NCBI RefSeq assembly: GCF_016863495.1
Contig: NZ_BOOZ01000024.1
Span: 81,364-145,363, forward strand
Source of the DNA: Micromonospora andamanensis
GTDB taxonomy: Bacteria > Actinomycetota > Actinomycetes > Mycobacteriales > Micromonosporaceae
Length of the DNA stretch: 64,000 bases
Direction: 5' to 3'
Below are positions 25,313 to 34,667 of the stretch, piece by piece (positions within the stretch are counted from its first letter, which is position 1; each line of letters begins with the position of its first letter). A program made the translations under genes and the position numbers. Under the pieces are notes generated by a model, which worked only from the letters and a program-made list of their open reading frames with translations, was not told the origin of the DNA and did no database searches.

Positions 25313-27112
25313 ATGACCGACGACGCTGCCCAGCCGTACCGGCCGGGGCCGACCGAACCGGAGCCGACGCCTCCGGCGGCCACCCGGCCGGCCGTACCCG
25401 AATCGCCAGGTGCCGAGGCGGACGACCTGGCCGCGCCGGAGGGTGGGCGGACGCCCACCGGCGGCGCGGCGTGGGACGACACGCCTCCACCCGTCGCCGC
25501 CGCGGCACCGCCCGCCGGCGAGCGGGCATGGGACGGCACCACCGCACCACCATCCGCCGGGCCGGGGGGGCCGGGCGGGCCGGGTGGAACGGGTTGGCCG
25601 GGCGGGTACGGCGGAGCCGGCGGGCCGGACCAGCACGGTGGAACGGGCGGGCCGGGGTGGCCGGGCGGGCCGCCGCCGGGGGGCGGCCCAGGCGGCCCCT
25701 TCGGCGGTGCCGGCTTCACCTCCCGGTACGGGCTGGTCCGGCCCAGGGAGGGCCGTTACCTGGCCGGCGTCTGTGCTGCCGTCGGCCGGGCCACCAACAC
25801 CGACCCCGTCCTCTGGCGGGTGCTGCTGGCGGTCCTGGGCTTCTTCGGCGGCGTCGGAATCCTGGTCTACGTCGCCGCCTGGTTGATCATTCCGGGCGAG
25901 GGTGACAGCGCCTCGCCTGTCGAGTCCATGCTGGGCCGGGGACGTTCCAGCATGTCCCCGGTCACCGTGATCATCCTCAGCGTCGTGGTCGCGGTGGGCT
26001 TCGGGTTCGTCGTCACCGACGCCTTCCGCGCGGTACTGCTCGGCGCGGCCATCCTGGTCGGCGGCGCGCTGATGCTCAACCGTCAGCAGCGCGAGTCCCG
26101 TCCCGAGTCGACGGGGACCGGGCCGGGCGTGGGTGTCCCCGCGAGCCCACCCCCGCCACCGGGTCCGGTGCCACCCGTCAGTTACCCCGGGCCGGCCGCC
26201 TACCCGGCGGCGTATCCGGAGTTCGGCCGGACCGCGACCGTCGCACCGCCCGCGTTCCCACCACCCGGTCCGACCTCCGGCGTCCCCTCGGCACCACCCG
26301 TGCCGTCGGCGCCGGGCGGGGCTGAGGAGCCGACAACGCAGCTGCCGCCGGCACCGTCCTGGCCGACGAGCGCCGCGGCGACGGGCCCGCCGATCACCTC
26401 ACCGACCTACCGTCCCCCGTTCGCCCCGCACGGCCCCTATGCCGGGCCGCCGAAGGTTGCGCCGCCACCACCGCCCAGGTCGAAGCCACCCCGCAAGCCC
26501 CGGGAACGTTCGGCCCTGGGTGCGGTGACCTTCTCACTGATCTTCGTCGCGCTGGGACTGGTGGGTGTTCTCGACCTGCTTGACGTCTTCGGGATCGGCG
26601 CGTCGGCCTACTTCGCCGCGGCACTCGCGGTGATCGGTCTCGGCCTGCTGGTGGGCACCTGGTTCGGGCGGGCCCGCTGGCTGATCGCGCTCGGTCTGGT
26701 CACCGCCGCCGCCCTGGCCGTGGTCACAGTCGTCGAGTCCTACGACCGGGTACGCGGAGTCGACGGCGCGGTCACCTGGGCGCCGGCCAGTCACCGTGAG
26801 CTCGCCGTCCGGTACGAGCAGAGTTTCGGTGACGCGGTGCTCGACCTGCGGGCTATCGACTTCAGCCAGCAGGACACGGAGGTCACAGTCGCCATCAACT
26901 TCGGCGAAGCCACAGTGGTGCTGCCGCCGAACGTGGACGTCACGGCGGTGGCACAGGTGACCGCCGGTGACGCGAACGTCCTCGGCCAGCGGACGCAGGG
27001 CATGGACAACCGACTCGCGGACATCGTCGACCTCGGCCCGGACGGCGTCGGCGGCGGAAAGCTGCGCCTGAACCTGCACGTCAACGCCGGACAGATGGAG
27101 GTGACCAGGTGA
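25313..27112 (+). CDS. PspC and LiaF-like membrane protein
   Basis: 599 aa. Residues 1-140 are Pro/Ala and then Gly/Pro-rich. A PspC domain lies at about 140-200 (REGRYLAGVCAAVGRATNTDP..., VAAWLIIPGE). More membrane segments, a second Pro-rich spacer (about 260-400) and a membrane cluster (about 415-480) follow. The C-terminal 100 residues form a beta-rich LiaF-like domain (FGDAVLDLRAIDF, VAINFGEATVVLP). LiaF-like proteins act with sensor kinases as envelope-stress modulators. Here the PspC kinase is encoded divergently, so the three genes look like one module. Confidence 0.85.
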   Translation: MTDDAAQPYRPGPTEPEPTPPAATRPAVPESPGAEADDLAAPEGGRTPTGGAAWDDTPPPVAAAAPPAGERAWDGTTAPPSAGPGGPGGPGGTGWPGGYGGAGGPDQHGGTGGPGWPGGPPPGGGPGGPFGGAGFTSRYGLVRPREGRYLAGVCAAVGRATNTDPVLWRVLLAVLGFFGGVGILVYVAAWLIIPGEGDSASPVESMLGRGRSSMSPVTVIILSVVVAVGFGFVVTDAFRAVLLGAAILVGGALMLNRQQRESRPESTGTGPGVGVPASPPPPPGPVPPVSYPGPAAYPAAYPEFGRTATVAPPAFPPPGPTSGVPSAPPVPSAPGGAEEPTTQLPPAPSWPTSAAATGPPITSPTYRPPFAPHGPYAGPPKVAPPPPPRSKPPRKPRERSALGAVTFSLIFVALGLVGVLDLLDVFGIGASAYFAAALAVIGLGLLVGTWFGRARWLIALGLVTAAALAVVTVVESYDRVRGVDGAVTWAPASHRELAVRYEQSFGDAVLDLRAIDFSQQDTEVTVAINFGEATVVLPPNVDVTAVAQVTAGDANVLGQRTQGMDNRLADIVDLGPDGVGGGKLRLNLHVNAGQMEVTR

Positions 27113-27546
27113 GGGCCCACCGTACCGACCTGGTGTCGTTCGCCTTCGGGCTGCTCTTCCTCGCACTCTCCGCCTGGTGGCTGCTCGCCCAGGTGCTCGG
27201 TCTCGTGCTGCCGCCTGTCGGCTGGTTCCTGGCCGGTGGCCTGATCCTGGTCGGCGGGCTCGGCCTGGTCGGTGCGCTGCGCTCCGGCCGGGTCAACGGA
27301 CGGCCGGCACCGGCCGACTCCCCTCACGGCACCGGCCGGGACACCTCGGCGGCGGGTGATGACGCCTCGGCACCGGATGCCGGGGACACCGCCGTCGACC
27401 CGCTTGCCGACCCGGCGGAACCCGAAACCCCGACCCCGGCCCGCCCGGAGGCACCAGCAACAGGCGAGTCGCCGGAGGACCGTACGCTCGATCTGTTCGG
27501 CGGGGACGACGCGCCGCCGCCCGGACGGTCGGGGCGCGACGCCTGA
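27109..27546 (+). CDS. Two-TM small membrane protein, partner of the PspC/LiaF-like gene
   Basis: 145 aa. The GTG at 27109 overlaps the previous stop as GTGA. Two membrane segments (LVSFAFGLLFLALSAWWLLA and GWFLAGGLILVGGLGLVGAL) are followed by an acidic Pro/Glu/Asp-rich cytoplasmic tail of about 85 residues. There is no named domain. The coupling says it works with the PspC/LiaF-like protein, perhaps as a membrane accessory. Confidence 0.75.
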   Translation: MRAHRTDLVSFAFGLLFLALSAWWLLAQVLGLVLPPVGWFLAGGLILVGGLGLVGALRSGRVNGRPAPADSPHGTGRDTSAAGDDASAPDAGDTAVDPLADPAEPETPTPARPEAPATGESPEDRTLDLFGGDDAPPPGRSGRDA

Positions 27547-27728
27547 CCGTGCGGTAGCTGTCGCTCGCCGCCTATGCTGGCCGGTGTGCTCCCGCCAGCG
27601 CCGGCCGGCCCGCGCCGCAGGGCACCCCGCGCGGGTCGCCGGCTCGCGCGGGCCGTCCGTGGTCGGGCCGTCCGCGCCGGCGGTGACCCTCGCGTCAGTC
27701 GCCTCTACCCGTCAGGAGCCCGTTCGAG

Positions 27729-28976
27729 ATGACCCAGTCCCCCGCCGTGCGTACGCCCGACCGATCCGGTCCGGTCCGCCTCGGCGAGCGCGCCGCCCGT
27801 ACCCTCGTCTCCGAGCTTGCCCGGATCAACGACCCGAAGGCCGCTCTGCTGGTCGGCGCGGCTCCGGAGTCCGCGGTGCTGACCGCGGCGATCGAAGCGA
27901 TGCTGCCCGGCGACACCCTCACCGTGGTACCCGCCGAGCAGGTCAGCGCCACCACGCTGCGGGAGCACGTCAACGCCCAGGGCCGCTGGGTCGCCGAGCG
28001 GGTCCGGGTCGTGGACAGCCTCGCCGAGGCGGAGACCGCAGCGGTGGTCATCGCCGCCGAGGCGTTCACCGGCACCGCCGACGAGGCCCGGACCACCATC
28101 GGAGCCCTCACCAAGTACCTGGCCGACGGCGCGGTGCTGAGCGTCGCCACCCCCGTCGTCCGGACCGCCGGCGCCGCCGCCGAATTGGACCGGCAGGGCG
28201 CGCTGTACGGCGTCGGCAACGACCTGGTGCTGCGCAACAACCCACCGGTACGCGTGTACCGGCTCCGCTTCACCCCGGCCGACGCGGCGGCGGCGGAGCA
28301 ACTCGCTCCCGCTTACCGGCCGTCGAGTGTGCCGCTCAGCCGCGACATGCACATCGACTCAAACGGGGTCACCGCCGCCGGCATCGCCCTCGGGCTGGCC
28401 GCGCTGACCCGCCTGGCCCGACCGAAGTCGAAGCTCTGGCTGCTGCCCGCGCTGGCCGCCGCGCCGGTGGCTGCCTTCTTCCGGGACCCGGAGCGGGACG
28501 TGCCGGAGGACCCGTCGGCAGTGGTGGCCGCCGCCGACGGGCAGGTGCTGTCGGTGCAGCGCCTCACCGACGAGCGTTTCGGCGACAGCGAGTTCCTGCG
28601 GATCGCGGTCTTCCTGTCGGTGCTCGACGTACACGTCAACCGGTCCCCGGTGGCCGGCAAGGTGGTCGACTACTTCGTCGCCGACGGCGGGTTCGTCAAC
28701 GCGATGAAGCCGGACGCGGAGCACAACGTGGCCGCCTACACGGTGCTGGACACCACGCACGGCACCGTGGTGGTGGCCCAGCGCACCGGCCTGATCGCCC
28801 GCCGGATCGTGCAGCGCGCGCCGATCGGCGCGTTGCTGGCCCGTGGTGAGCGGTTCGGGCTCATCCGCTTCGGTTCGCGTACCGACGTTTACCTGCCGGC
28901 GGACGCCGCGGAGCCGCTTGTCGGGCCGGGCGACAAGGTGATCGGTGGATCGAGTGTGATCGCCCGCTGGCGCTGA
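27729..28976 (+). CDS. psd: Phosphatidylserine decarboxylase with N-terminal methyltransferase-like domain
   Basis: 415 aa. Residues about 200-415 are a Psd proenzyme: AAFFRDPERDVP, LSVLDVHVNRSPVAG, FGLIRFGSRTDVYLP and the C-terminal GGSS, whose Ser becomes the pyruvoyl group on self-cleavage. It makes phosphatidylethanolamine from phosphatidylserine at the membrane. Residues 1-195 are extra for short Psd proteins and have a Rossmann/small-methyltransferase look (AALLVGAAPESAVLTAAI, RRVRVVDSLAEAETAAVVI). No clear SAM-binding signature survives. It is convergent with pssA, the preceding step of the pathway. Confidence 0.9.
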   Translation: MTQSPAVRTPDRSGPVRLGERAARTLVSELARINDPKAALLVGAAPESAVLTAAIEAMLPGDTLTVVPAEQVSATTLREHVNAQGRWVAERVRVVDSLAEAETAAVVIAAEAFTGTADEARTTIGALTKYLADGAVLSVATPVVRTAGAAAELDRQGALYGVGNDLVLRNNPPVRVYRLRFTPADAAAAEQLAPAYRPSSVPLSRDMHIDSNGVTAAGIALGLAALTRLARPKSKLWLLPALAAAPVAAFFRDPERDVPEDPSAVVAAADGQVLSVQRLTDERFGDSEFLRIAVFLSVLDVHVNRSPVAGKVVDYFVADGGFVNAMKPDAEHNVAAYTVLDTTHGTVVVAQRTGLIARRIVQRAPIGALLARGERFGLIRFGSRTDVYLPADAAEPLVGPGDKVIGGSSVIARWR

Positions 28977-29004
28977 GACCTGGCGGTACCGGCAGTCCAA
29001 CTCG

Positions 29005-29037
29005 AAAGGGCGTCGCGGCCTGGCCGCGACGCCCTTT
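29005..29037. terminator. Bidirectional terminator between psd and pssA
   Basis: AAAGGGCGTCGCGGCC (29005-29020) and GGCCGCGACGCCCTTT (29022-29037) form a long stem with terminal A/T tracts, suitable for both convergent transcripts. Confidence 0.9.
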
Positions 29038-29051
29038 TCGTGGTTTCCGGC

Positions 29052-29843
29052 TCAGACGATGGTGCGCCGCTGGCGCAGCCAGAGCACCGGGCCGCTGACC
29101 AGGTAACCGACCACGATCAACCCGAAGGTGAGCCGGACGTCGATCAGGGCACCGATCACCGGAGCGAGCCAGACCCACGGCGGCAGCTTGACCAGGCGGG
29201 CGAGCTTCGCGTACGGGAAGCTGCTGACCATGGTGAACGCGAGCAGGGCCACCCCGGCGATCTGCACCGCCCCCGGCACCGGCATGCCGATCACCACCAT
29301 CAGGGCCAGCACGGCGGCGGCCATCGTGGTGGGTACGCCGGAGAAGAACCGCCCGTCGTTCGGCGAGACGTTGAACCGTGCCAGGCGGATGGCGGCGCAG
29401 GCGGCGACGAGCGCGGCGGCCACCGCGGCGGCGGCTGTCGGCGCGGAGCCGGCCAGCGACGCGTAGACCACCACGGGTGCGGCGAGCCCGAAGGAGCACA
29501 TGTCGGCGAGCGAGTCCATCTGGGCGCCGAACGGGCTGGACACCCCGAGCTTGCGGGCCAGCGCGCCGTCCAGTCCGTCGAACGCGACGCAGGCGATCAG
29601 GAGGAACGCGGCCAGCCGCACCTCGCCCTGCATGGCGACGAAGATCGCGTTGATGCCGAGCAGCAGGCTGGCCAGGGTGCAGGCGTTGACCAGGGCGAAC
29701 TTCATCCGCCGGGCCGGAGTACGCTCACCCGGCAGCAGCGGAGCCGGTGTCGCTGTCGACTCCGGCAGCACCGTAGCCGGCGCGACGGGCGGGTTGACAG
29801 TCACCGGACCGACCAGCTGGCTGACCGGGGCGATCGTCTCCAT
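29052..29843 (-). CDS. pssA: CDP-diacylglycerol-serine O-phosphatidyltransferase
   Basis: 263 aa from ATG 29843. Upstream readings of the same frame continue without a convincing start, so the N-terminus is uncertain. The CDP-alcohol phosphatidyltransferase motif is complete (FDGLDGALARKLG, then GAQMDSLADM), followed by five or six membrane segments. It makes phosphatidylserine, the substrate of the convergent psd product. No strong ribosome site is visible before the ATG, so translation may begin further upstream. Confidence 0.88.
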   Translation of the reverse strand: METIAPVSQLVGPVTVNPPVAPATVLPESTATPAPLLPGERTPARRMKFALVNACTLASLLLGINAIFVAMQGEVRLAAFLLIACVAFDGLDGALARKLGVSSPFGAQMDSLADMCSFGLAAPVVVYASLAGSAPTAAAAVAAALVAACAAIRLARFNVSPNDGRFFSGVPTTMAAAVLALMVVIGMPVPGAVQIAGVALLAFTMVSSFPYAKLARLVKLPPWVWLAPVIGALIDVRLTFGLIVVGYLVSGPVLWLRQRRTIV

Positions 29844-30339
29844 CCCGGTGCGGTGGAACCGCTTGAGGCCGTACCGGCGACGCGGACGGTCCTGGTACCG
29901 GGGCTCGGGCAACAGGTCGGTCGCGCCGTGCAGTTCCGCACCTCGGCGGCCGACGCGGACCAGCAGGACCTGGCGGGCGAGGGTGCCACTGCGGCGCAGC
30001 GGGCCCGTCCAGCTTCGCCCTGCGGGACGCGGGCTGTCAGTAGTACGACGCCGGCGCCATGGGGCTCTCGGCACGTTTCCTCCATCACCGGATCGGCTTA
30101 CCGCCGCGTGGGCGGGCGTCCGGCTGTCTCGTGCCGGACCTTCCTGGCCCGGCAGCCGTTTTGCGGAGTACACCATCGCACAGGGGGTGGGGGAATGGCG
30201 ATAGCTGCCGGCGGTACTTATATCTCCCTTAACCGCGCGAACCGCCGTCTTATTCCCATCCCGGACACCATCGCCCGTTTTCGACCCCTGCCCTGCCTCG
30301 ACTGTACCGGAGGTCGTCCGTACCGGCTCGGTGGCGAGA
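29844..30339. other. Region between pssA and the first double-NUDIX gene
   Basis: 496 nt. Part may be the true N-terminus of pssA, since the frame stays open. The stretch 30190-30290 is clearly AT-richer than its surroundings, with TATAAG on the minus strand, and is the best place for the pssA promoter. No other gene is supported. Confidence 0.4.
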
Positions 30340-31299
30340 TCAGCCAGCTCCGCCCACGATGGGCCACCTCGACGACCCAAGGGCCATCTCGGCGATCCCC
30401 GTCAACGAGAGATTCGGCAGCTCAGCCCGGGTGAACCAGGCAGCACGAGCAGTGGAACCGCCGGCCAGTTCGGTCACTGCCGGTTCGGTCGGCGCATCGA
30501 CAGCCACCCGGTAGACGACCCGGACGCCGTGCCAGTCGATGGGATACCCCTCCGGCCCCAGGGCCGCCGGGTTGTGCAGGTTGTCGACCCCGATCAACTC
30601 GGTCACCCGGCCCAGCTGGCCCGATTCCTCGACCAGTTCCCGTAGCAGCGCGGTGACGGGCTGTTCACCGTGATCGGTGCCCCCGCCGGGCAGGTGCCAC
30701 TGCCCCGCACCCGGATAGCCCTCGGCGATCAGGGTCAGCAACACCCGTTCGTCCGGATCGGTGACCACCCCGTACGCCCCGAAGCGCTGCCGGCGGCGCT
30801 CCGCACCGGCACGGGCGAACGGTTCCCGACGGCGCAGCGCACCGGCCGGCAGCGGAACCACAGGCAGGCCGAGAGCCTCGGCGGTGAACGGCAGCACCGG
30901 CAGCACCGCCGCCTGGTCCAGGGTCAGCCAACGGGCCAGATCGGTGCTGCCCCCGTGGTCCGCACGCAGCCCGCCGACCGGCGTCACCTCGAACAGCAGC
31001 CGATCGGTATGCAGCGCGACACCGAGGTCCGGGTACGGCACCACATCCGCGACGACCGCCAGCAGCCCGGCCACCTCGACGGTCAGCCCGGTCTCCTCGG
31101 TCACCTCACGGACCACCGCGTGCGCGGGATGTTCGGCGTGCTCCAGCCCGCCACCCGGCAGCGACCAGACGCCGGGGAAATCCGCGACCGCGGACCCCCG
31201 CACCAGCAGCACCCGCCCCTCGGCATCCCGCAGCACCCCGTAAGCCCCCACCCGTCGCACCCGCTCCACCACTCCCACCCGCTCCCGCCCCACCCTCAT
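30340..31299 (-). CDS. Tandem double-NUDIX hydrolase, copy 1
   Basis: 319 aa with two NUDIX domains. The first (residues about 18-145) has LPGGGLEHAEHPAHAVVREVTEETG; the second (about 170-300) has LPGGGTDHGEQPVTALLRELVEESG. Both contain the GX5EX7REUXEEXGU core, so both may bind metal and hydrolyse a nucleoside-diphosphate derivative. Substrate unknown. The start could be any of several GTG codons downstream of ATG 31299. The next gene upstream is a paralog with the same two-domain plan, and the two are separated by a repeat element. Confidence 0.8.
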   Translation of the reverse strand: MRVGRERVGVVERVRRVGAYGVLRDAEGRVLLVRGSAVADFPGVWSLPGGGLEHAEHPAHAVVREVTEETGLTVEVAGLLAVVADVVPYPDLGVALHTDRLLFEVTPVGGLRADHGGSTDLARWLTLDQAAVLPVLPFTAEALGLPVVPLPAGALRRREPFARAGAERRRQRFGAYGVVTDPDERVLLTLIAEGYPGAGQWHLPGGGTDHGEQPVTALLRELVEESGQLGRVTELIGVDNLHNPAALGPEGYPIDWHGVRVVYRVAVDAPTEPAVTELAGGSTARAAWFTRAELPNLSLTGIAEMALGSSRWPIVGGAG

Positions 31300-31316
31300 C
31301 CCGCCCCACCGTCGTT

Positions 31317-31381
31317 GCGTCGATCATGAAGTTATCGCCACGCGCCGTGGCGTGTCAGGGCAATAACTTCATGATCAACGC
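31317..31381. repeat. REP-like inverted repeat, copy 1
   Basis: Arms 31317-31339 and 31359-31381 pair over 23 bp with two mismatches that would be G-U pairs in RNA. The core is GATCATGAAGTTAT. A smaller inverted repeat (ACGCGCC / GGCGTGT) fills the loop. The core resembles the element at 34668-34736, so this looks like a dispersed palindromic repeat. Confidence 0.75.
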
Positions 31382-31403
31382 ACGCAGTGGCGGGGGTGGG
31401 GGG

Positions 31404-32342
31404 TCAGGTTAGGTGGGCGGCTTGGACGGCTTCGGCGGTGACCTCGGTGAGGCGGTCGGTGGGTAGGGCGCCCAGTTCCTCCCGGGCGAACCAGCGGGCC
31501 TCGCAGGTGGAACCGCCGACGTCGCCGACGGTGGGCGGGGCTGGTTGGTCCACCACCACCCGGTAGAAGGCACGCACCCCGTGCCAGTCGATCGGGTAGC
31601 CCTCCGGGCCGAGCGAGGCGGCGTCCCGGTGACTGGCCACCCCGAGCAGCTCGACGAGCCGCCCGGTCTGCCCGGTCTCCTCGACCAGTTCCCGGATCAG
31701 CGCCGCGCCCGGCTGCTCGCCGTAGTCGGTGCCGCCGCCGGGCAGGTGCCAGCAGCCCGCGCCCGGGTAGCCGTCGGAGACCCGGGTCAACAGCACCCGC
31801 CCCTCCGGGTCGGTGACCACTGCGTACGCGGCGAATCGCTGTGCCCGGTGCAGCCCGTCCGGGCCGGGCACCGCGTAGAAGGAGGGAAACTCCGGTGCCT
31901 CGTCGGGCACGATGTCGGCCGACGAAGCGGGCAGCCCGAGGGCCCGGGCGGTGAACGACCGCAGCGGCAACCGCGCCGCCTCGTCCCGGGTGAACCAGCG
32001 GGCCAGGTCGGTCGGCCGGTCGACCCGGTCGGTGAGCGAGCCGCCCCGGACCGACACCCGGTAGACCAATCGGTCGGTGTGGATGGTAATGCCCCGCTCG
32101 GGCAGCGCCCGCATGTCGGCGAGCACGTCGTGCAGGCCCGCGACGGACACCGACAGGCCGGTCTCGGCGGCGGTCTCGCGGACGACTGTGTGGTGTGGAT
32201 CCTCGCCGTGGTCGACCGCCCCGCCGGGCAGGGACCACGTGCCGGGGGTGCCGGAGCGCTCCGATGCGCGGACCAGCAGCACTCGGTCTACGGAATCAGT
32301 ACAGACTGCGTATGCCGCGATCCTGCGCAGCGGCTCCAGCAT
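31404..32342 (-). CDS. Tandem double-NUDIX hydrolase, copy 2
   Basis: 312 aa from ATG 32342; a GTG at 32351 is an alternative. The first NUDIX box is LPGGAVDHGEDPHHTVVRET..., ending AAETG; the second is LPGGGTDYGEQPGAALIREL..., ending VEETG. In the first box the motif reads RETAAETG rather than REVTEETG, so the second domain is the closer match to the consensus. The C-terminal half shares long identical stretches with the neighbouring paralog (GPEGYPIDWHGVR), indicating local gene duplication. Substrate unknown. Confidence 0.8.
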   Translation of the reverse strand: MLEPLRRIAAYAVCTDSVDRVLLVRASERSGTPGTWSLPGGAVDHGEDPHHTVVRETAAETGLSVSVAGLHDVLADMRALPERGITIHTDRLVYRVSVRGGSLTDRVDRPTDLARWFTRDEAARLPLRSFTARALGLPASSADIVPDEAPEFPSFYAVPGPDGLHRAQRFAAYAVVTDPEGRVLLTRVSDGYPGAGCWHLPGGGTDYGEQPGAALIRELVEETGQTGRLVELLGVASHRDAASLGPEGYPIDWHGVRAFYRVVVDQPAPPTVGDVGGSTCEARWFAREELGALPTDRLTEVTAEAVQAAHLT

Positions 32343-32495
32343 GGTGGTCACGGGGCCAAATTCTCCCCGCCACCCGTTACCGACGCGGAAAAGAGTCGGA
32401 TTCCTGACTGACCACTCGCCCCTGAGAGGCAGTTCAGGGTAGGGATCCGGGCGGTCACCGAGGTCGATACGCTCTGCGACGAGGACCGTGGAGAC

Positions 32496-33017
32496 ATGAC
32501 CTCCACACCTCACGCTCCGTACCGTCAACTGCGCCGCCCGACCACCGACCGGATGATCGCCGGTGTGGCCAGCGGCCTCGGCCGCTACTTCGCCGTCGAC
32601 CCCACGTTGATTCGCGTGGCCTTCGCCGTCGTCACGCTGGTGACCGGCGGGATCGCCGCCCTCGCGTACCCGATCATGTGGTTCCTGATGCCCGAGGAGC
32701 CGGCCGGCGCACCCGCCTGGCCGCACCCGGCGCCCGGCGCACCGCACGGCTCCGCCGCCCCGCCCGCCGCCACACCGCACCCCGCCTGGCCGTTCCCCGG
32801 GCCGACCGGTCCGGTGCCGCACGCCGGACCGCCGGCACCCACCACCTGGCCGCCGGCAGCCACCCCGCCCGCGCCGGTCCCGCACCCCGACGTTCCGCCC
32901 GCGCGACCTGAACCGTCGGCACCCGCCGACACCGGACCTGCACACCCGGACACCACGCCAGATGCCGGGACGACGCCGGAGCCGGAGCCGCGACCGGCGC
33001 CTCAGCCGCCAGCGTGA
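32496..33017 (+). CDS. PspC-domain protein with Pro-rich tail
   Basis: 173 aa with GGAGAC just before the ATG. Residues 8-68 are a PspC domain (LRRPTTDRMIAGVASGLGRYF, FAVVTLVTGGIAALAYPIMW) with one hydrophobic hairpin. The remaining hundred residues are Pro/Ala/His-rich and probably disordered. It is a third PspC protein within 10 kb. It is divergent from the double-NUDIX gene and convergent with guaA. Confidence 0.85.
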   Translation: MTSTPHAPYRQLRRPTTDRMIAGVASGLGRYFAVDPTLIRVAFAVVTLVTGGIAALAYPIMWFLMPEEPAGAPAWPHPAPGAPHGSAAPPAATPHPAWPFPGPTGPVPHAGPPAPTTWPPAATPPAPVPHPDVPPARPEPSAPADTGPAHPDTTPDAGTTPEPEPRPAPQPPA

Positions 33018-33042
33018 GGCGTCGCTCCGACGGGCAACCGCG

Positions 33043-34599
33043 TCACTCCCACTCGATGGTGCCCGGTGGCTTGCTGGTGACGTCCAGCACCACCCGGTTG
33101 ACCTCGGCCACCTCGTTTGTGATCCGGGTGGAGATCCGGGCGATCACGTCGTAGGGCAGGCGGGACCAGTCGGCGGTCATCGCGTCCTCGCTGGAGACCG
33201 GGCGCAGCACCACGGGATGCCCGTAGCTGCGCCCGTCACCCTGCACACCGACGCTGCGCACGTCGGCCAGCAGCACCACCGGGAACTGCCAGACGTCCCG
33301 GTCGAGGCCGGCGGCGCTGAGCTCCTGGCGGGCGATGAAATCGGCCCGGCGGAGCACGTCCAGCCGCTCCTGGTCGACCGCCCCGATGATCCGGATGGCC
33401 AGGCCGGGGCCGGGGAACGGGTGTCGCCAGACCATCGCCTCGGGCAGCCCGAGCTGGAGGCCGAGCGTACGGACCTCGTCCTTGAACAGCGTGCGCAGCG
33501 GCTCGACCAGGGCGAACTTCAGGTCCTCGGGCAGGCCGCCGACGTTGTGATGGCTCTTGATGTTTGCGGTGCCGGTGCCGCCACCGGACTCGACCACGTC
33601 CGGGTAGAGGGTGCCCTGCACCAGGAACTCGACGTCGCCGTGGGAGGCGATCTCCCGGGCGGCGGCCTCGAAGACCCGGATGAACTCCCGGCCGATGATC
33701 TTTCGCTTCTGCTCCGGGTCGGTCACCCCGGCCAGCGCGCCGAGGAACCGGTCGGCCGCGTCGACCACCTTCAGCTTGATGCCGGTGGCCGCGACGTAGT
33801 CCTTCTCCACCTGCTCGGCCTCGCCCGCGCGCAGCAGGCCGTGGTCGACGAAGACGCAGGTCAACTGGTCGCCGACGGCCTTGTGCACGAGCGCAGCGGC
33901 GACCGCCGAGTCCACTCCACCGCTGAGGCCGCAGATGACCTCCTTGTCGCCGACCTGCTCGCGGATCCGGGTCACCTGCTCGTCGATGATGTTCTCGGCC
34001 GTCCAGGTCGGCTCGATCCCGGCGATCTCGTAGAGGAAGCGGGTCAGCATCTCCTGCCCGTGCGCGGTGTGCCCCACCTCCGGGTGGAACTGCACGCCGG
34101 CCCGGCGGCCGGACAGGTCCTCGAACGCGGCCACCGGCGCACCTGCCGATTCGGCGGTCACCGTGAAGCCCTCGGGCGCCTCGGTCACGCAGTCTCCGTG
34201 ACTCATCCACACCGGCAGGTCGGCCGGCAGGTCGCGGAGCAGTACGCCCGGGTCGAGCAGGCGGGGACGCAGCGGGGTGCCCCCGTACTCGCGACCGCCG
34301 GTGCGCGCCACAGTGCCGCCGAGGGAGCGGGCCATCGCCTGGAACCCGTAGCAGATGCCGAAGACCGGCACGCCCGCGGTGAACAACCCGTCGTCGACCT
34401 GCGGCGCACCCGGCTCGTAGACGCTGGCCGGGCCGCCGGACAGGATGATCGCTGCGGGGTTCCTGGCCAGCATCTCGGCCACGGGCATGGTGTGCGGGAC
34501 GATCTCGGAGTAGACCTTCGCCTCCCGTACCCGGCGCGCGATCAGCTGGGCGTACTGGGCTCCGAAGTCGACCACGAGGACAGGACGCGGCAGGCTCAT
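33043..34599 (-). CDS. guaA: GMP synthase (glutamine-hydrolysing)
   Basis: 518 aa from ATG 34599 (MSLPRPVLVVDFGAQY). The class I glutamine amidotransferase has its nucleophile in GICYGFQ (Cys83) and the HPE dyad (QFHPEVGH). The ATP-pyrophosphatase domain has the PP-loop GLSGGVDSA, and the dimerisation domain ends in KPPGTIEWE. It converts XMP to GMP. guaB2 and guaB3, which supply and balance this branch, lie about 8 kb away on the same strand. Confidence 0.97.
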   Translation of the reverse strand: MSLPRPVLVVDFGAQYAQLIARRVREAKVYSEIVPHTMPVAEMLARNPAAIILSGGPASVYEPGAPQVDDGLFTAGVPVFGICYGFQAMARSLGGTVARTGGREYGGTPLRPRLLDPGVLLRDLPADLPVWMSHGDCVTEAPEGFTVTAESAGAPVAAFEDLSGRRAGVQFHPEVGHTAHGQEMLTRFLYEIAGIEPTWTAENIIDEQVTRIREQVGDKEVICGLSGGVDSAVAAALVHKAVGDQLTCVFVDHGLLRAGEAEQVEKDYVAATGIKLKVVDAADRFLGALAGVTDPEQKRKIIGREFIRVFEAAAREIASHGDVEFLVQGTLYPDVVESGGGTGTANIKSHHNVGGLPEDLKFALVEPLRTLFKDEVRTLGLQLGLPEAMVWRHPFPGPGLAIRIIGAVDQERLDVLRRADFIARQELSAAGLDRDVWQFPVVLLADVRSVGVQGDGRSYGHPVVLRPVSSEDAMTADWSRLPYDVIARISTRITNEVAEVNRVVLDVTSKPPGTIEWE

Positions 34600-34667
34600 A
34601 GCCGGCAATCCTACCCAGCGTGACCCTCGCCCCCGGTCGCCCCACCACCCCCGCCCCAGCGCACGCT

